A stretch of DNA of 64,000 nt from Janthinobacterium lividum (GTDB lineage Bacteria; Pseudomonadota; Gammaproteobacteria; Burkholderiales; Burkholderiaceae_D): assembly GCF_011601275.1 (NCBI RefSeq), contig NZ_JAAOLY010000003.1, positions 1 through 64,000 of the forward strand. The letters are read 5' to 3'. Shown here piece after piece: positions 55,965-64,000 of the stretch. The notes beneath the pieces were generated by a model, which was not told where the DNA came from, did not search any database, and worked only from the letters and a program-made list of their open reading frames with translations. Each line of letters starts with the position of its first letter. Position 1 is the first letter of the stretch. The translations under genes and the position numbers were made by a program.

Positions 55965-56478
55965 ATTTGCTGCGCGTAATTGGCGCCGCCTCGCAGCGGC
56001 CCCGCGTCATGGGAAAGGCGATGGTGGTGAGCTTGCCCTTCAAGGTGCCGGTAATGCTGGCGTGCAAGATGCGCTCGCTGTCGTGGCGGTAGATGATGCG
56101 GCTCGGGAAGTCATTGTCCAGGTTGGCGAAGATGAATTCATTCGGCTTGTCCTGGCGCAGCAGGTTGAAGATCACGGGCGGCTCTCCCGACGGCTGCACG
56201 ATGTAGGCCAGCTGGCCCGGGTCGGTAAGGCGGATCTGCACGAATTCAAAGGCCGTCGTCTTGCCGCCCTTGACGGTGCGGCTGGTGCCGAGGATGGTGC
56301 CGCCGGCAGCCGTGCTCCATTGTTCTCCGGAACCGGGTTCGGCCCCGTCGACGTTCCAGCAACCAGCCAGCCAGGCCAGCTTGTCGACGGTTTCCGGCGG
56401 CGGCACGGTGTTGTCGGCGGCCTGGGCGGCGCCCATGGCCAGCAGCGCTGCCAGCAGGGTGGGGATCAGTCGGTGCAT
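55963..56478 (-). CDS. Exported DUF6265-family protein
   Basis: 171 residues, signal peptide of 20 residues (ending in AQA), then the DUF6265 pattern: LAWLAGCWNVDG, EQWSTAAGGTILGTSRTV and PGQLAYIVQPSGEPPVIF. Function unknown; probably periplasmic. Convergent with ndh and sharing its terminator. It reads away from the histidine kinase gene, from which it is separated by 76 bases. Confidence 0.72.
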   Translation of the reverse strand: MHRLIPTLLAALLAMGAAQAADNTVPPPETVDKLAWLAGCWNVDGAEPGSGEQWSTAAGGTILGTSRTVKGGKTTAFEFVQIRLTDPGQLAYIVQPSGEPPVIFNLLRQDKPNEFIFANLDNDFPSRIIYRHDSERILHASITGTLKGKLTTIAFPMTRGRCEAAPITRSK

Positions 56479-56554
56479 GCGGTCTCCTGTCGTCGAATCG
56501 TTCTGCGGTTTGGGCGTTCCGGCAGTGTTCTGGCCTGATGCGGCCTGGCAAAGA

Positions 56555-57268
56555 CTATTCTTTCGGCGTAATGCGCGGCAAGACGACGGTCAGGGCCGTG
56601 CCGCCTTGCGGATTGGTTGACAGGCTCAGGGTGCCTCCCAGGTAATGCACGCGCTCGCGCACGGCGCGCAGGCCGTGCTTGCTCATTTCGACGGGTTCGC
56701 TCGCTGGCAGTCCCACGCCGTCATCCTTGACGGTCATCATCAACGCTTCGTCATTGTCGTCGATGATGATGTCCACCTGCGTGGCATTGGCGTGCGCGGC
56801 GATGTTGCCGAGCGCTTCTTCCAGGGTGCGCAGCAGGGCCACGCCCACGTTGCGCGGGCAAATCAGTTCATCTTCGGGCAGGCTGCAGCGCACGGTGATC
56901 TTGTGCTGTTCGGCAAATTGCGCGGCCAGCTCGCCGAGCGCGACATTCACGCCCAGAAACTCGAGCTTGTCGTTCCACAGCTTCATCTGCATCTGGCGGT
57001 TGGTCTCGATCACATTCAGCAGCAATTGCTTCATGGTCGCCGCGCGGTCGAGCAAGGCCGCTTCCTGCGGCATCTTTTGCGTCAGCAGCGACAAGTGCAT
57101 GGTCAGCGCCGTCAGCGACGAGCCGAGGCTGTCGTGCAGCTGGCGCGACAGGGCGCGCCGTTCATTGTCCCAGCTGGTGTTGACATGACCGAGCAACTCG
57201 CTGAGATCGGCGGCGCGTTCCGCATCGGCCTGGGCCGTTTCCTTGTTCGGATCTGTTTGTGCGGACAT
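56555..57268 (-). CDS. Soluble NarL-type sensor histidine kinase
   Basis: 237-residue histidine kinase of the HisKA_3 type. The H-box is RRALSRQLHDSLGSSLTAL and the ATPase domain has NIAAHANATQVDI (N box) and DDGVGLP. It has no transmembrane segment, PAS or GAF domain: only about 35 residues precede the H-box. No response regulator gene of the NarL class is next to it, so its partner is unlinked. Start at the first ATG of the frame. Confidence 0.8.
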   Translation of the reverse strand: MSAQTDPNKETAQADAERAADLSELLGHVNTSWDNERRALSRQLHDSLGSSLTALTMHLSLLTQKMPQEAALLDRAATMKQLLLNVIETNRQMQMKLWNDKLEFLGVNVALGELAAQFAEQHKITVRCSLPEDELICPRNVGVALLRTLEEALGNIAAHANATQVDIIIDDNDEALMMTVKDDGVGLPASEPVEMSKHGLRAVRERVHYLGGTLSLSTNPQGGTALTVVLPRITPKE

Positions 57269-57490
57269 AGCGCCCCGTGAATGGTGAAAGGTGGACCAAA
57301 TTCAAGTTGTGGATCATACATGAGGATTTCATCGCGGGGCGCATGGATGGAAAATTTCTGTCTTTTCGGCAATTTTGATCTCCTTCCATCATTTTTATAT
57401 GCCAGGCAATATTATCGTTTGCGCCAGCAGATGCCGTTCCAGCCGTTACGTACGGCTGCGCACATACCGGGGCGCCGTACGCTGCCATAG

Positions 57491-57946
<456 letters not shown>

Positions 57947-57960
57947 AGCCTCCTGCCCAT

Positions 57961-57999
57961 AAAAAAACCGGCAAGCCTCATGGCTTGCCGGTTTTTTTT
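57961..57999. terminator. Bidirectional intrinsic terminator
   Basis: AAAAAAACCGGCAAGCC pairs with GGCTTGCCGGTTTTTTT around TCAT. It ends both the helix-hairpin-helix gene and the convergent response regulator gene. Confidence 0.9.
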
Positions 58000-58021
58000 A
58001 CGTGCCACGCGGCGTAAAAAC

Positions 58022-59005
58022 TCAGGCGATCGAGGGGATGCTGCTTTTTTGCATGTTGACCTGCGCGGCGATTACCTCGTGCGGGATGCAGCAAAAGCGG
58101 TTCTTGCCGGCGCGCTTGGCTTCGTACAGGGCCGTGTCGGCCGCGCCCAGCAGCGAGTCGACGGTACTGGCATCGTCCGGGTAGATGGCGATGCCGATGC
58201 TGGTCGACAGGCGCAATGTCAGGTCGTTGATGAAATACGGCTCGGAAATGACTTCGATCAGCTTGGCGGCCGGTTCGCGCGCGTCGCCCTTGCCGGCCAG
58301 GTTGCCCAGCACGATGACGAACTCGTCGCCGCCGATGCGCGCTACCGTGTCTTCCTTGCGCGAGGCGCCCACCAGGCGGGCCGCCACCATTTTCAGGATT
58401 TCATCGCCATAGCCGTGGCCGTAACTGTCGTTGATGGCCTTGAAGCCGTCGAGGTCCAGGTACAGGATGGCCGACTTGCCGCGGCTGCGCGCCGATTGTT
58501 GCAAGGTATGCTCGATGCGGTCCTCCAGCAGGCGCCGGTTCGGCAAGCCCGTCAGCGGATCGTGCAGCGCCAGTTCCTGCTGCTGCTTGCTGTATTGCGC
58601 CAGTTCCTTGTATAGCAGGCGCACTTCCAGCATGTTGTGGATGCGCTTGTGCACTTCCATCAGGTCGAAGGGTTTGCTGATGAAGTCGCGCGCGCCCGCT
58701 TCCAGGGCGGCGATCTTGAAACTTGGTTGTGCCGTCAGGGCCAGCACGGGCAGGTAGCCGCCATGCTCGATTTCCTTCAAGCCTTTCATGACCTGGAAAC
58801 CATTGAGTTCCGGCATTTGCAGATCCAGCAAGATCAGGTCGTAGCAATGCTCCCGGTGCAGGGGGCAAACCTGGGCCGGACGCATGGTGGCCGTCACATT
58901 GGTATAGCCGGCATCGCGCAGGATTTCCAGCATCAGGTCAACATTGTCGGGTGAATCGTCGACGACCAAAATTTTGGCTTTCAAAATCTCATCTTGGCTG
59001 GGCAT
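58022..59005 (-). CDS. Response regulator with GGDEF (diguanylate cyclase) output
   Basis: 327 residues: REC domain at about 10-135 with the phosphate acceptor Asp61 (LILLDLQMPELNG) and Lys in FISKPFD, then a GGDEF domain at about 150-310 with canonical GGDEF and the RKED inhibitory site five residues before it. It makes cyclic-di-GMP when phosphorylated. It lies 304 bases downstream of the PAS-GAF hybrid kinase on the same strand, so that kinase is a candidate partner. The C-terminal tail after the GGDEF domain is about 20 residues. Confidence 0.9.
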   Translation of the reverse strand: MPSQDEILKAKILVVDDSPDNVDLMLEILRDAGYTNVTATMRPAQVCPLHREHCYDLILLDLQMPELNGFQVMKGLKEIEHGGYLPVLALTAQPSFKIAALEAGARDFISKPFDLMEVHKRIHNMLEVRLLYKELAQYSKQQQELALHDPLTGLPNRRLLEDRIEHTLQQSARSRGKSAILYLDLDGFKAINDSYGHGYGDEILKMVAARLVGASRKEDTVARIGGDEFVIVLGNLAGKGDAREPAAKLIEVISEPYFINDLTLRLSTSIGIAIYPDDASTVDSLLGAADTALYEAKRAGKNRFCCIPHEVIAAQVNMQKSSIPSIA

Positions 59006-59309
59006 GTAAGGTCTCGGTTATACGGTCTATGCAACGCTGGCTTCTACCGCAAATGATAGGTTGACGGCAGTGGAAAGATAGTAGCGCCTTGCAACAAGAT
59101 AGGGCGCACAACAGCGCTTGAGCTCGCTTTTGCCATTCTAGTCGGCCAGGGCTGCCGTCTCCAGCCTGCCGTGCAGGTGTGCTTCTGCATTTCAGTGTAG
59201 CAAACTTTGGCTTAGTTGCTTGTAGGACAGTGCCGCGTCTGCAAGTAGGAAGGCTAACCCATGAAAATAGTCATTTTGTACTGCACTATGTATTTCTTGC
59301 ATCATCTTT
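59006..59309. other. Intergenic region between kinase and response regulator
   Basis: 304 bases. I see no gene, strong terminator or repeat. It should hold the promoter of the response regulator if the two genes are not cotranscribed. A short plus-strand frame over the kinase 3' end is a shadow. Confidence 0.5.
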
Positions 59310-61817
59310 TTAGGGCTGTGTATTGCGGCCCTGTTCAGGGCGCTGGGCGGGCATGCGCGTTGCAGCCAGTTGCGCCACGGCCGCCAGCAGTTCGGCCGGG
59401 TCGAGCGGTTTCGAGATCCAGGCCTGGAAGCCGCTGGCCAGCGCCCGCTGGCGGTCCTGCGGTTGCGCGAACGCCGTCAGCGCCAGCGCAGGCAGACAGG
59501 CCGCATCGGGGGAGGGGTGCGCGCGTATGTGCGCCAGCAAGTCGAAACCGTCCGCGTCGGGCATGCCGATGTCGCTGACCAGTACATGCGGATGCACCTG
59601 GTCCAACAGTTGCAGCGCCTGCGCCACGCTGTCGGCGCCATGCACTTCGGCGTGGCTGTCGCGCAGGATGCGCGCCGTCAGTTCGCGCGCATCGGCCTCG
59701 TCATCGACCAGCAGCACCGTGACGCCGCGCAAGTCAGGGCTGGCGGACAGGTCGCCGCCCCTTGGGCGTGCTGGCGCGGCCCGCGTCCCCAGGGGCAGGC
59801 GCACGGTGAAGCTGGCGCCCTGCATGTCGCCGGCGCTGCTGACGGTGACCGTGCCGCCATGCTGCTCCACCAAGTGCTTGACGATCGCCAGCCCCAGTCC
59901 CAGGCCGCCATGCCGGCGCGTGGTGGAGGCGTCGGCCTGGCGGAAGCGGTCGAACACGTGGGGCAGGAAGTCTTTCTTGATGCCGACGCCGTTGTCGGCC
60001 ACCGTGATGACCAGGCGGCTCGCCTCGCGGCGCACGCCGATCTCGACCCGCCCCCCTTGCGGCGTGAATTTGAGGGCATTCGACAGCAGGTTCCAGATCA
60101 CTTGCTGGATACGGCTGGGGTCGCCCGTAATGGTGCCCGCATCGCTGGCGATGTTGCTGTGGATGGCGATGTGCTTGGCGTCGGCCGCCGGGCGCAGGGT
60201 TTCGATGGCCGAGGCGATGATGCTGGCGGGCACGACGGTTTGCAGGTCCAGCAGCACCTTGTCGGAAGTGATACGGCTCATGTCGAGCAAGTCTTCGATC
60301 AGTTGCGCCTGCGCGCGCGCATTGCGTTCGATGCTTTGCAGGCCGCGGTGCAGGTCGGCCTGGTCGCGCGTGCCGCGCCGCAGCACTTGCGCCCAGCCCA
60401 GGATGGCCGACAGCGGCGTGCGCAATTCGTGCGACAGGGTGGTGAGGAAATCGTCTTTCAGCTGGTTCGTGCGCTCGGCCTCGGCGCGCGCTTCGCGTTC
60501 GCTGTCGAGCAGTACCTTGCGCTCTTCGGCAGCACGCGTGGCGGCCGCGTACAGGCGCGTATTGTCGAGCGCAACGGCGGCCTGGGCCGCGATGGCCGAA
60601 ACGATGCGTTCGCTGCGCGCGCTGAACATGCCCGCCTGCGGATGACCGAGCAGCAAGCGCCCCAGCAACAGGCCCGAGCGCGAACTGACGGGCAGGCTCA
60701 GGCAGCTGCGCAGCGGCGGCGCGCCGCCGGCGCTGGCGTCGGGCGCTGCCAGCAAATCGTTCTGGCGCATGGGAGCTCCCTGGCGCAGTTCCGTGGCGAC
60801 GGCGTCGGCCTGGCGCAGACTGATGCCGTTGACGGCGCGCGCCGATGGCAGGGGAGCGGCGCTGTCGTGGATCTCGCCCGCATCGTCATAATAAAAGGCG
60901 CCGAAGCGCGCGCCGCTGATGCGCGTGGCCGCATCGACGGTTTCCTGCAGCAGGGCCGGCAAGTCGAGGGTGCTGGCCAGGGCCGCGCCCGTATTGTTGA
61001 GCAACTCGAGCACGCGCGTTTCGTCGCGCAAGGCTTCCTGCGCGCGCTTGACCTGGTCGACATCGGTACTCGTGCCAAACCAGCGCAGCAGCTGGCCGCC
61101 CCGGTCGCGCACGGGATTGGCGCGCGTCAGGAACCAGCGGTACTGGCCGTCGGCGCCACGGATGGGGAACTCCATCTCGAAGGGCGTGCCATCTCGCAAG
61201 GCGGCCTTCCACGCGTGCCGCATGGGCGGCAGGTGCTGCGCGTCGTAGGCGATGCTCCAGCCGTCGCCCGCCATCTGTTCGGCAGTCGTGCCCGTGTAGT
61301 CGTGCCAGCGCTGGTTGTACCAGGCAATGGTGCCGTCGAAGCTGGCGATCCAGGCCAGTTGCGGGATGGAATTGGCCAGTGCGCGCAAGTCTTCCTCGCT
61401 GTGGCGCAAGCTTTCCTCGGCCGCCTTGCGCTGGCTGATGTCCTGGATATACGTGGTCAGGCCGTCGCTGGAAGGGAAGATGCGCACTTCCAGCCAGCGC
61501 CCCAGCGGCGGATACAGCAGCTCGAAACTGCAGCTGTGCTGCTGCGCCATGGCGCGCCGGTACTGCGTTTCCAGTTCCGTGCCATGCAAGTCGGGGCAGG
61601 CTTGCCACAGGTTCTTGCCCGTCAGGCTGGCGCCAGGCGCGTGCTGCGGCGCCAGCATGGCGGCGCCGCGCGTGTTGAGGTAGCGGATGGTCCAGTCGCG
61701 GTCGAGCAGGCAAAAGCCGTCGGTAATACCTTCCAGCAAATTGGACAGGCGCTCGTCGGAGAGGCTCAGCGGCGCTGATGGGGGAAGCAGGTCTTGCTCG
61801 CGGTCATGCTTGGCCAT
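59310..61817 (-). CDS. Hybrid sensor histidine kinase (PAS-PAS-GAF-HisKA-HATPase-REC)
   Basis: 835 residues, no transmembrane segment. Two PAS domains (about 20-140 and 150-275, the second ending in PVRDRGGQLLRW), a GAF domain (about 290-430), HisKA with the H-box FLTTLSHELRTPLSAI (about 470), HATPase with NLLSNALKFTPQGG and DNGVGI, and a C-terminal REC with the acceptor Asp in VLVSDIGMPD. Autophosphorylates and relays internally to REC, then to an unlinked Hpt protein or directly. Two PAS and one GAF suggest cytosolic ligands such as flavin, haem or small molecules; which ones cannot be said. Confidence 0.9.
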   Translation of the reverse strand: MAKHDREQDLLPPSAPLSLSDERLSNLLEGITDGFCLLDRDWTIRYLNTRGAAMLAPQHAPGASLTGKNLWQACPDLHGTELETQYRRAMAQQHSCSFELLYPPLGRWLEVRIFPSSDGLTTYIQDISQRKAAEESLRHSEEDLRALANSIPQLAWIASFDGTIAWYNQRWHDYTGTTAEQMAGDGWSIAYDAQHLPPMRHAWKAALRDGTPFEMEFPIRGADGQYRWFLTRANPVRDRGGQLLRWFGTSTDVDQVKRAQEALRDETRVLELLNNTGAALASTLDLPALLQETVDAATRISGARFGAFYYDDAGEIHDSAAPLPSARAVNGISLRQADAVATELRQGAPMRQNDLLAAPDASAGGAPPLRSCLSLPVSSRSGLLLGRLLLGHPQAGMFSARSERIVSAIAAQAAVALDNTRLYAAATRAAEERKVLLDSEREARAEAERTNQLKDDFLTTLSHELRTPLSAILGWAQVLRRGTRDQADLHRGLQSIERNARAQAQLIEDLLDMSRITSDKVLLDLQTVVPASIIASAIETLRPAADAKHIAIHSNIASDAGTITGDPSRIQQVIWNLLSNALKFTPQGGRVEIGVRREASRLVITVADNGVGIKKDFLPHVFDRFRQADASTTRRHGGLGLGLAIVKHLVEQHGGTVTVSSAGDMQGASFTVRLPLGTRAAPARPRGGDLSASPDLRGVTVLLVDDEADARELTARILRDSHAEVHGADSVAQALQLLDQVHPHVLVSDIGMPDADGFDLLAHIRAHPSPDAACLPALALTAFAQPQDRQRALASGFQAWISKPLDPAELLAAVAQLAATRMPAQRPEQGRNTQP

Positions 61818-62019
61818 CGGAAATCCTGCAACAGTGAGTCTGCCGCACGGGCTCTTGCCCCGCCGGGCCGCCGCCGCTAAGCTCAGTTAAATAGGTCATG
61901 ATGCTCAATGCCCGCCGTCATGCATTAGGGGGGGGGCGCAAACGCCCCTGTCTGGCTGGTATTGTAGCCCCAAGCGGCGCGCCGCCACCGCACGCTTGCG
62001 CGCCGCCTGCAGATAGCAC

Positions 62020-62048
62020 TGGACAGGCTGGAAAGCAGTCCCTATAAT
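62020..62048 (+). promoter_or_regulatory. Strong stable-RNA-like promoter
   Basis: TGGACA and TATAAT are separated by exactly 17 bp and followed by a GC-rich CCCGC discriminator, the form of rRNA and tRNA promoters. No RNA gene follows until the tRNA at 62249, so it may drive the tRNA cluster through a long leader. Confidence 0.6.
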
Positions 62049-62209
62049 CCCGCTTCTTTCGAGGCAGCAACTTCTCGATTTGCTGGGCGCCACTGTGAAA
62101 GCAGAAGCGTCCATCGATAAAAAGGCGTGCGCTTTTTGGCAGTGAAAAGGTAGTCGATCATGCGGGGGCGGTATTCTGCAAAATCAGCTAAGCGATTGAA
62201 AAATCGAAC

Positions 62210-62238
62210 TTTTCAAAGCGAAATGAATACGCTATAAT
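62210..62238 (+). promoter_or_regulatory. Promoter of the first tRNA-Arg
   Basis: TTTTCA and TATAAT with a 17-bp spacer, ending 10 bases before tRNA copy 1. Confidence 0.6.
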
Positions 62239-62248
62239 GTTTGCCTGC

Positions 62249-62325
62249 GCGGCTGTAGCTCAGCTGGATAGAGTACTTGGCTACGAACCAAGGGGTCGTG
62301 GGTTCAATTCCTGCCAGCCGCACCA
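62249..62325 (+). tRNA. tRNA-Arg(ACG), copy 1
   Basis: 77 bases with a GCGGCTG/CAGCCGC acceptor stem, CTTGG/CCAAG anticodon stem and anticodon loop CTACGAA, giving anticodon ACG (62283-62285; A34 would become inosine). GGTTCAATTCC forms the T loop region. The CCA end is encoded. Identical in sequence to the three copies that follow. Confidence 0.95.
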
Positions 62326-62407
62326 GAATACTGAAAATCAGACTTTGCCTGGTTTTGTTGTAGCAAGTTTCACCTCCATGTTGTTAATGGAATGTTGTAG
62401 AAGTTTT

Positions 62408-62484
62408 GCGGCTGTAGCTCAGCTGGATAGAGTACTTGGCTACGAACCAAGGGGTCGTGGGTTCAATTCCTGCCAGCCGCACCA
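62408..62484 (+). tRNA. tRNA-Arg(ACG), copy 2
   Basis: Same sequence as copy 1 over all 77 bases, with encoded CCA. 82 bases separate it from copy 1 and the spacer shows no clear promoter, so it is probably cut from the same transcript. Confidence 0.95.
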
Positions 62485-62562
62485 GTATTGCCAAGATGAA
62501 GTTCGCTTCGTTTTGATGAAAGTTTCAAGCTTCGCGCCATCCGGCGAAGTGTGTCAGAGTTT

Positions 62563-62639
62563 GCGGCTGTAGCTCAGCTGGATAGAGTACTTGGCTACGA
62601 ACCAAGGGGTCGTGGGTTCAATTCCTGCCAGCCGCACCA
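62563..62639 (+). tRNA. tRNA-Arg(ACG), copy 3
   Basis: Same sequence as copies 1, 2 and 4, with encoded CCA. Followed after 15 bases by a strong terminator, so copies 1-3 form one transcript. Confidence 0.95.
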
Positions 62640-62654
62640 GTATCAGCAGTAGTG

Positions 62655-62690
62655 AAAAAACCCGGAAAGTTCGCTTTCCGGGTTTTTTTT
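62655..62690. terminator. Intrinsic terminator after tRNA copy 3
   Basis: CCCGGAAAG pairs with CTTTCCGGG around TTCG, flanked by runs of A and T on both sides. It separates copies 1-3 from copy 4. Confidence 0.9.
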
Positions 62691-62761
62691 CGTCATCACG
62701 GTGCCTTGGCAGCGACCACGCTGGCAGCCTGGGCAATTGTGAAATATCCGCACGACGCTCT

Positions 62762-62789
62762 TTGCCATTCTGCAAAGCCCTGCTATAAT
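62762..62789 (+). promoter_or_regulatory. Promoter of tRNA copy 4
   Basis: TTGCCA and TATAAT with a 16-bp spacer, 10 bases before tRNA copy 4. Its presence after the terminator supports a separate transcript. Confidence 0.75.
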
Positions 62790-62799
62790 CTTGTCTTAG

Positions 62800-62876
62800 G
62801 CGGCTGTAGCTCAGCTGGATAGAGTACTTGGCTACGAACCAAGGGGTCGTGGGTTCAATTCCTGCCAGCCGCACCA
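62800..62876 (+). tRNA. tRNA-Arg(ACG), copy 4
   Basis: Fourth identical copy, 77 bases with encoded CCA. It has its own promoter and a terminator shortly after. Confidence 0.95.
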
Positions 62877-62883
62877 GAATATT

Positions 62884-62916
62884 GGGGGTCAGATTGTAAA
62901 ATCTGATCCCCTTTTT
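62884..62916 (+). terminator. Intrinsic terminator after tRNA copy 4
   Basis: GGGGGTCAGATT pairs with AATCTGATCCCC (one G-U) around GTAA; a run of T follows. It faces the convergent AraC gene. Confidence 0.85.
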
Positions 62917-62931
62917 CGTTTCCGAACGGAT

Positions 62932-63807
62932 TTACGACAGGTCGTTGGCGCCGCGCCGGTATTGCAGGCGAAACGCGCGCGGCGTGACGTGTTTGGCGGC
63001 GCGGAACTGGCGGTTGAAATGCGCGAGGTTGCGGTAGCCCGCCTCTTGCGCGATGACGGCGATGGCAAGATTGCTTTCAATCAGCTGTTGGCAGGCGCGC
63101 CCGATGCGCAGCCGCGCCAGATACTCGCCGGGCGTGCAATGCGCGTGGCGCTTGAAACAGCGGTGAAACGCGCCCAGCGACAGGGCGGCCCGCTGCGCCA
63201 AGGTCTCCAGTGCGATCTCTTCCCGGAAATGCGCGTGCATGAAGTCAAACACGATTGCCATGCGCTTTTGCTTTCCATCGGCATGCACCGGCGCCTGCGC
63301 TGCCGACGCCAGCGACCGCGCGGCGTCATCGCCCGCCAGGTCCAGCAGCACGTCGAGCAGCAGCGGCAGGCGCTGCGGCACGGGCAGGGAGTTCAGCTGC
63401 AGCAGTTGATGGGCGCAGCGCGCGCTCGCGTCCGCTGAAAAATGCAGGGCCGGGCCGGCGCGGGCGGCCAGTTGCCGCACGCTGTGCAACTCCGGAAAGC
63501 AGGCGGCCAGCTGCTCCACCCACTCGAGCGAAAACCACACGACGACGGCCAGCATGGGTTGCGTGCTGTCGATGCGTTCGCTGGCCGACCACGTGTGCGG
63601 CAAATTCGGCCCCAGCAGCACCAGGTCACCCGGTTCGAAGTCGCCCAGGTGGTCGCCGATGTAGCGTTGCCCGCGCGCATTGACCGTCAGGGTCAGCTCG
63701 AATTGCGGGTGGTAATGCCAGATGAAGGGAATGGCGTCGAGTTCGCGCCACAGCAAGCCCCAGGAGTGGCCCGTCGGGATCGTGACTTGTTCAAATAAAG
63801 GCGTCAT
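62932..63807 (-). CDS. AraC-family transcriptional regulator
   Basis: 291 residues: N-terminal cupin sugar-binding region (HYHPQFELTLTV, then GDFEPGDLVLLGPNLPHTW) and two C-terminal AraC helix-turn-helix motifs (LETLAQRAALSLGAFHRCFK and IAVIAQEAGYRNLAHFNRQF). Such cupin-AraC proteins usually sense a sugar. It is divergent from the gene at the window edge, its likely target. The ligand is unknown. Confidence 0.88.
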   Translation of the reverse strand: MTPLFEQVTIPTGHSWGLLWRELDAIPFIWHYHPQFELTLTVNARGQRYIGDHLGDFEPGDLVLLGPNLPHTWSASERIDSTQPMLAVVVWFSLEWVEQLAACFPELHSVRQLAARAGPALHFSADASARCAHQLLQLNSLPVPQRLPLLLDVLLDLAGDDAARSLASAAQAPVHADGKQKRMAIVFDFMHAHFREEIALETLAQRAALSLGAFHRCFKRHAHCTPGEYLARLRIGRACQQLIESNLAIAVIAQEAGYRNLAHFNRQFRAAKHVTPRAFRLQYRRGANDLS

Positions 63808-63922
63808 CGTGACGTTTGCTAGCTATGGATGATCAGGATAGTATCAGTATCGGTCGCTCCGCACGCATTTCCCTTTAATCTTCCGTCGCACAATCTGTCT
63901 CACACCAACACAGGAGACAGCG

Positions 63923-64000
63923 ATGCAAGACCAGGTTCAGTATGTAAACCCGCAGTACGGCGAAGACCGTCCCGGCAACCCGTCCGTGGCCTACACGGAA
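63923..64000 (+). CDS. Start of an unidentified gene, cut by the window edge
   Basis: 26 codons are visible (MQDQVQYVNPQYGEDRPGNP and on), with AGGAGA before the ATG and no stop before the end. Too short to assign. It is divergent from the AraC regulator with a 115-base spacer, so it is probably under its control. Confidence 0.6.
   Translation, partial: MQDQVQYVNPQYGEDRPGNPSVAYTE

Larger units (their letters stand above)
61818..62248. other. Intergenic leader of the tRNA-Arg cluster
   Basis: 430 bases with no protein gene. It holds a run of G at 61926-61935, a GC-rich dyad near 61966-61999, an rRNA-like promoter at 62020-62048 and the first tRNA promoter at 62210-62238. Between 62055 and 62210 there is no recognisable RNA gene. 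Confidence 0.5.

Noticed and set aside
59370-61778. 802-codon plus-strand frame opposite the hybrid kinase
   Set aside because: Shadow frame of a real multidomain kinase.
62237-62874. Short frames and a CRISPR-like repeat pattern across the tRNA cluster
   Set aside because: The 77-base repeats fold as complete tRNA-Arg; spacers are unequal and the frames simply read the tRNAs.

Overview
The window looks like chromosome of a GC-rich betaproteobacterium of the Oxalobacteraceae type (Janthinobacterium/Massilia/Duganella-like). This is an inference from the strongly G/C-biased third codon positions, the gene content (assimilatory nitrate operon, rhizobial-type glycerol ABC transporter, dadA-alr, several GGDEF proteins and a chemoreceptor) and the style of the regulatory sites. 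I see no insertion sequence, integrase, phage gene or CRISPR array. Genes are densely packed on both strands and almost all are intact.

Layout. 0.2-12 kb: housekeeping and accessory enzymes (LysE exporter, YceI lipoprotein, M1 aminopeptidase, glutathione transferase, prolyl oligopeptidase, SUKH-like protein, RidA with a divergent LysR regulator, PHP-domain hydrolase). 12-20.5 kb: nitrate assimilation operon (nitrate/nitrite MFS transporter, nirB, nirD, an FAD oxidoreductase, nasA), preceded by a near-perfect sigma-54 promoter and a two-hairpin ANTAR-type antitermination leader ending in an intrinsic terminator. cysC and a membrane diguanylate cyclase follow. 23-24.7 kb: serine/threonine dehydratase and a MarR regulator. 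25-35.2 kb: a complete glycerol / glycerol-3-phosphate locus, glpR divergent from glpD-glpS-glpT-glpP-glpQ-glpU-glpV, then glpK behind a terminator.

35-47.7 kb: small membrane and exported proteins, an isochorismatase-like hydrolase with a divergent GlxA-type regulator, a TPR-like protein, a CMD-family protein, an Lrp regulator divergent from dadA-alr (D-alanine catabolism), an FMN reductase, and a second membrane diguanylate cyclase whose upstream region holds an FNR-type box and a perfect 22-bp palindrome. 47.7-51.4 kb: a copper operon controlled by a CueR-type promoter (19-bp spacer and ACCTTCC-N7-GGAAGGT dyad). It encodes two small Met/His-rich exported proteins, a TolC-family lipoprotein and a Tat-exported multicopper oxidase; its first gene appears to be leaderless. 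51.5-62 kb: a chemoreceptor, an outer-membrane protein, type II NADH dehydrogenase, an orphan soluble NarL-type histidine kinase, a REC-GGDEF response regulator and a PAS-GAF hybrid histidine kinase. 62.2-62.9 kb: four identical tRNA-Arg(ACG) genes. 62.9-64 kb: an AraC regulator and the start of a divergent gene cut by the window edge.

Three themes link the genes. Nitrogen and sulfur assimilation genes sit next to each other. Carbon scavenging (glycerol, D-alanine) is present with local repressors. Cyclic-di-GMP and redox sensing recur: three GGDEF proteins, each with an RxxD inhibitory site, and two FNR-like boxes. The strongest regulatory discovery is the sigma-54 plus ANTAR leader of the nitrate operon; the strongest accessory one is the CueR-driven copper operon built around a TolC lipoprotein without an RND pump.
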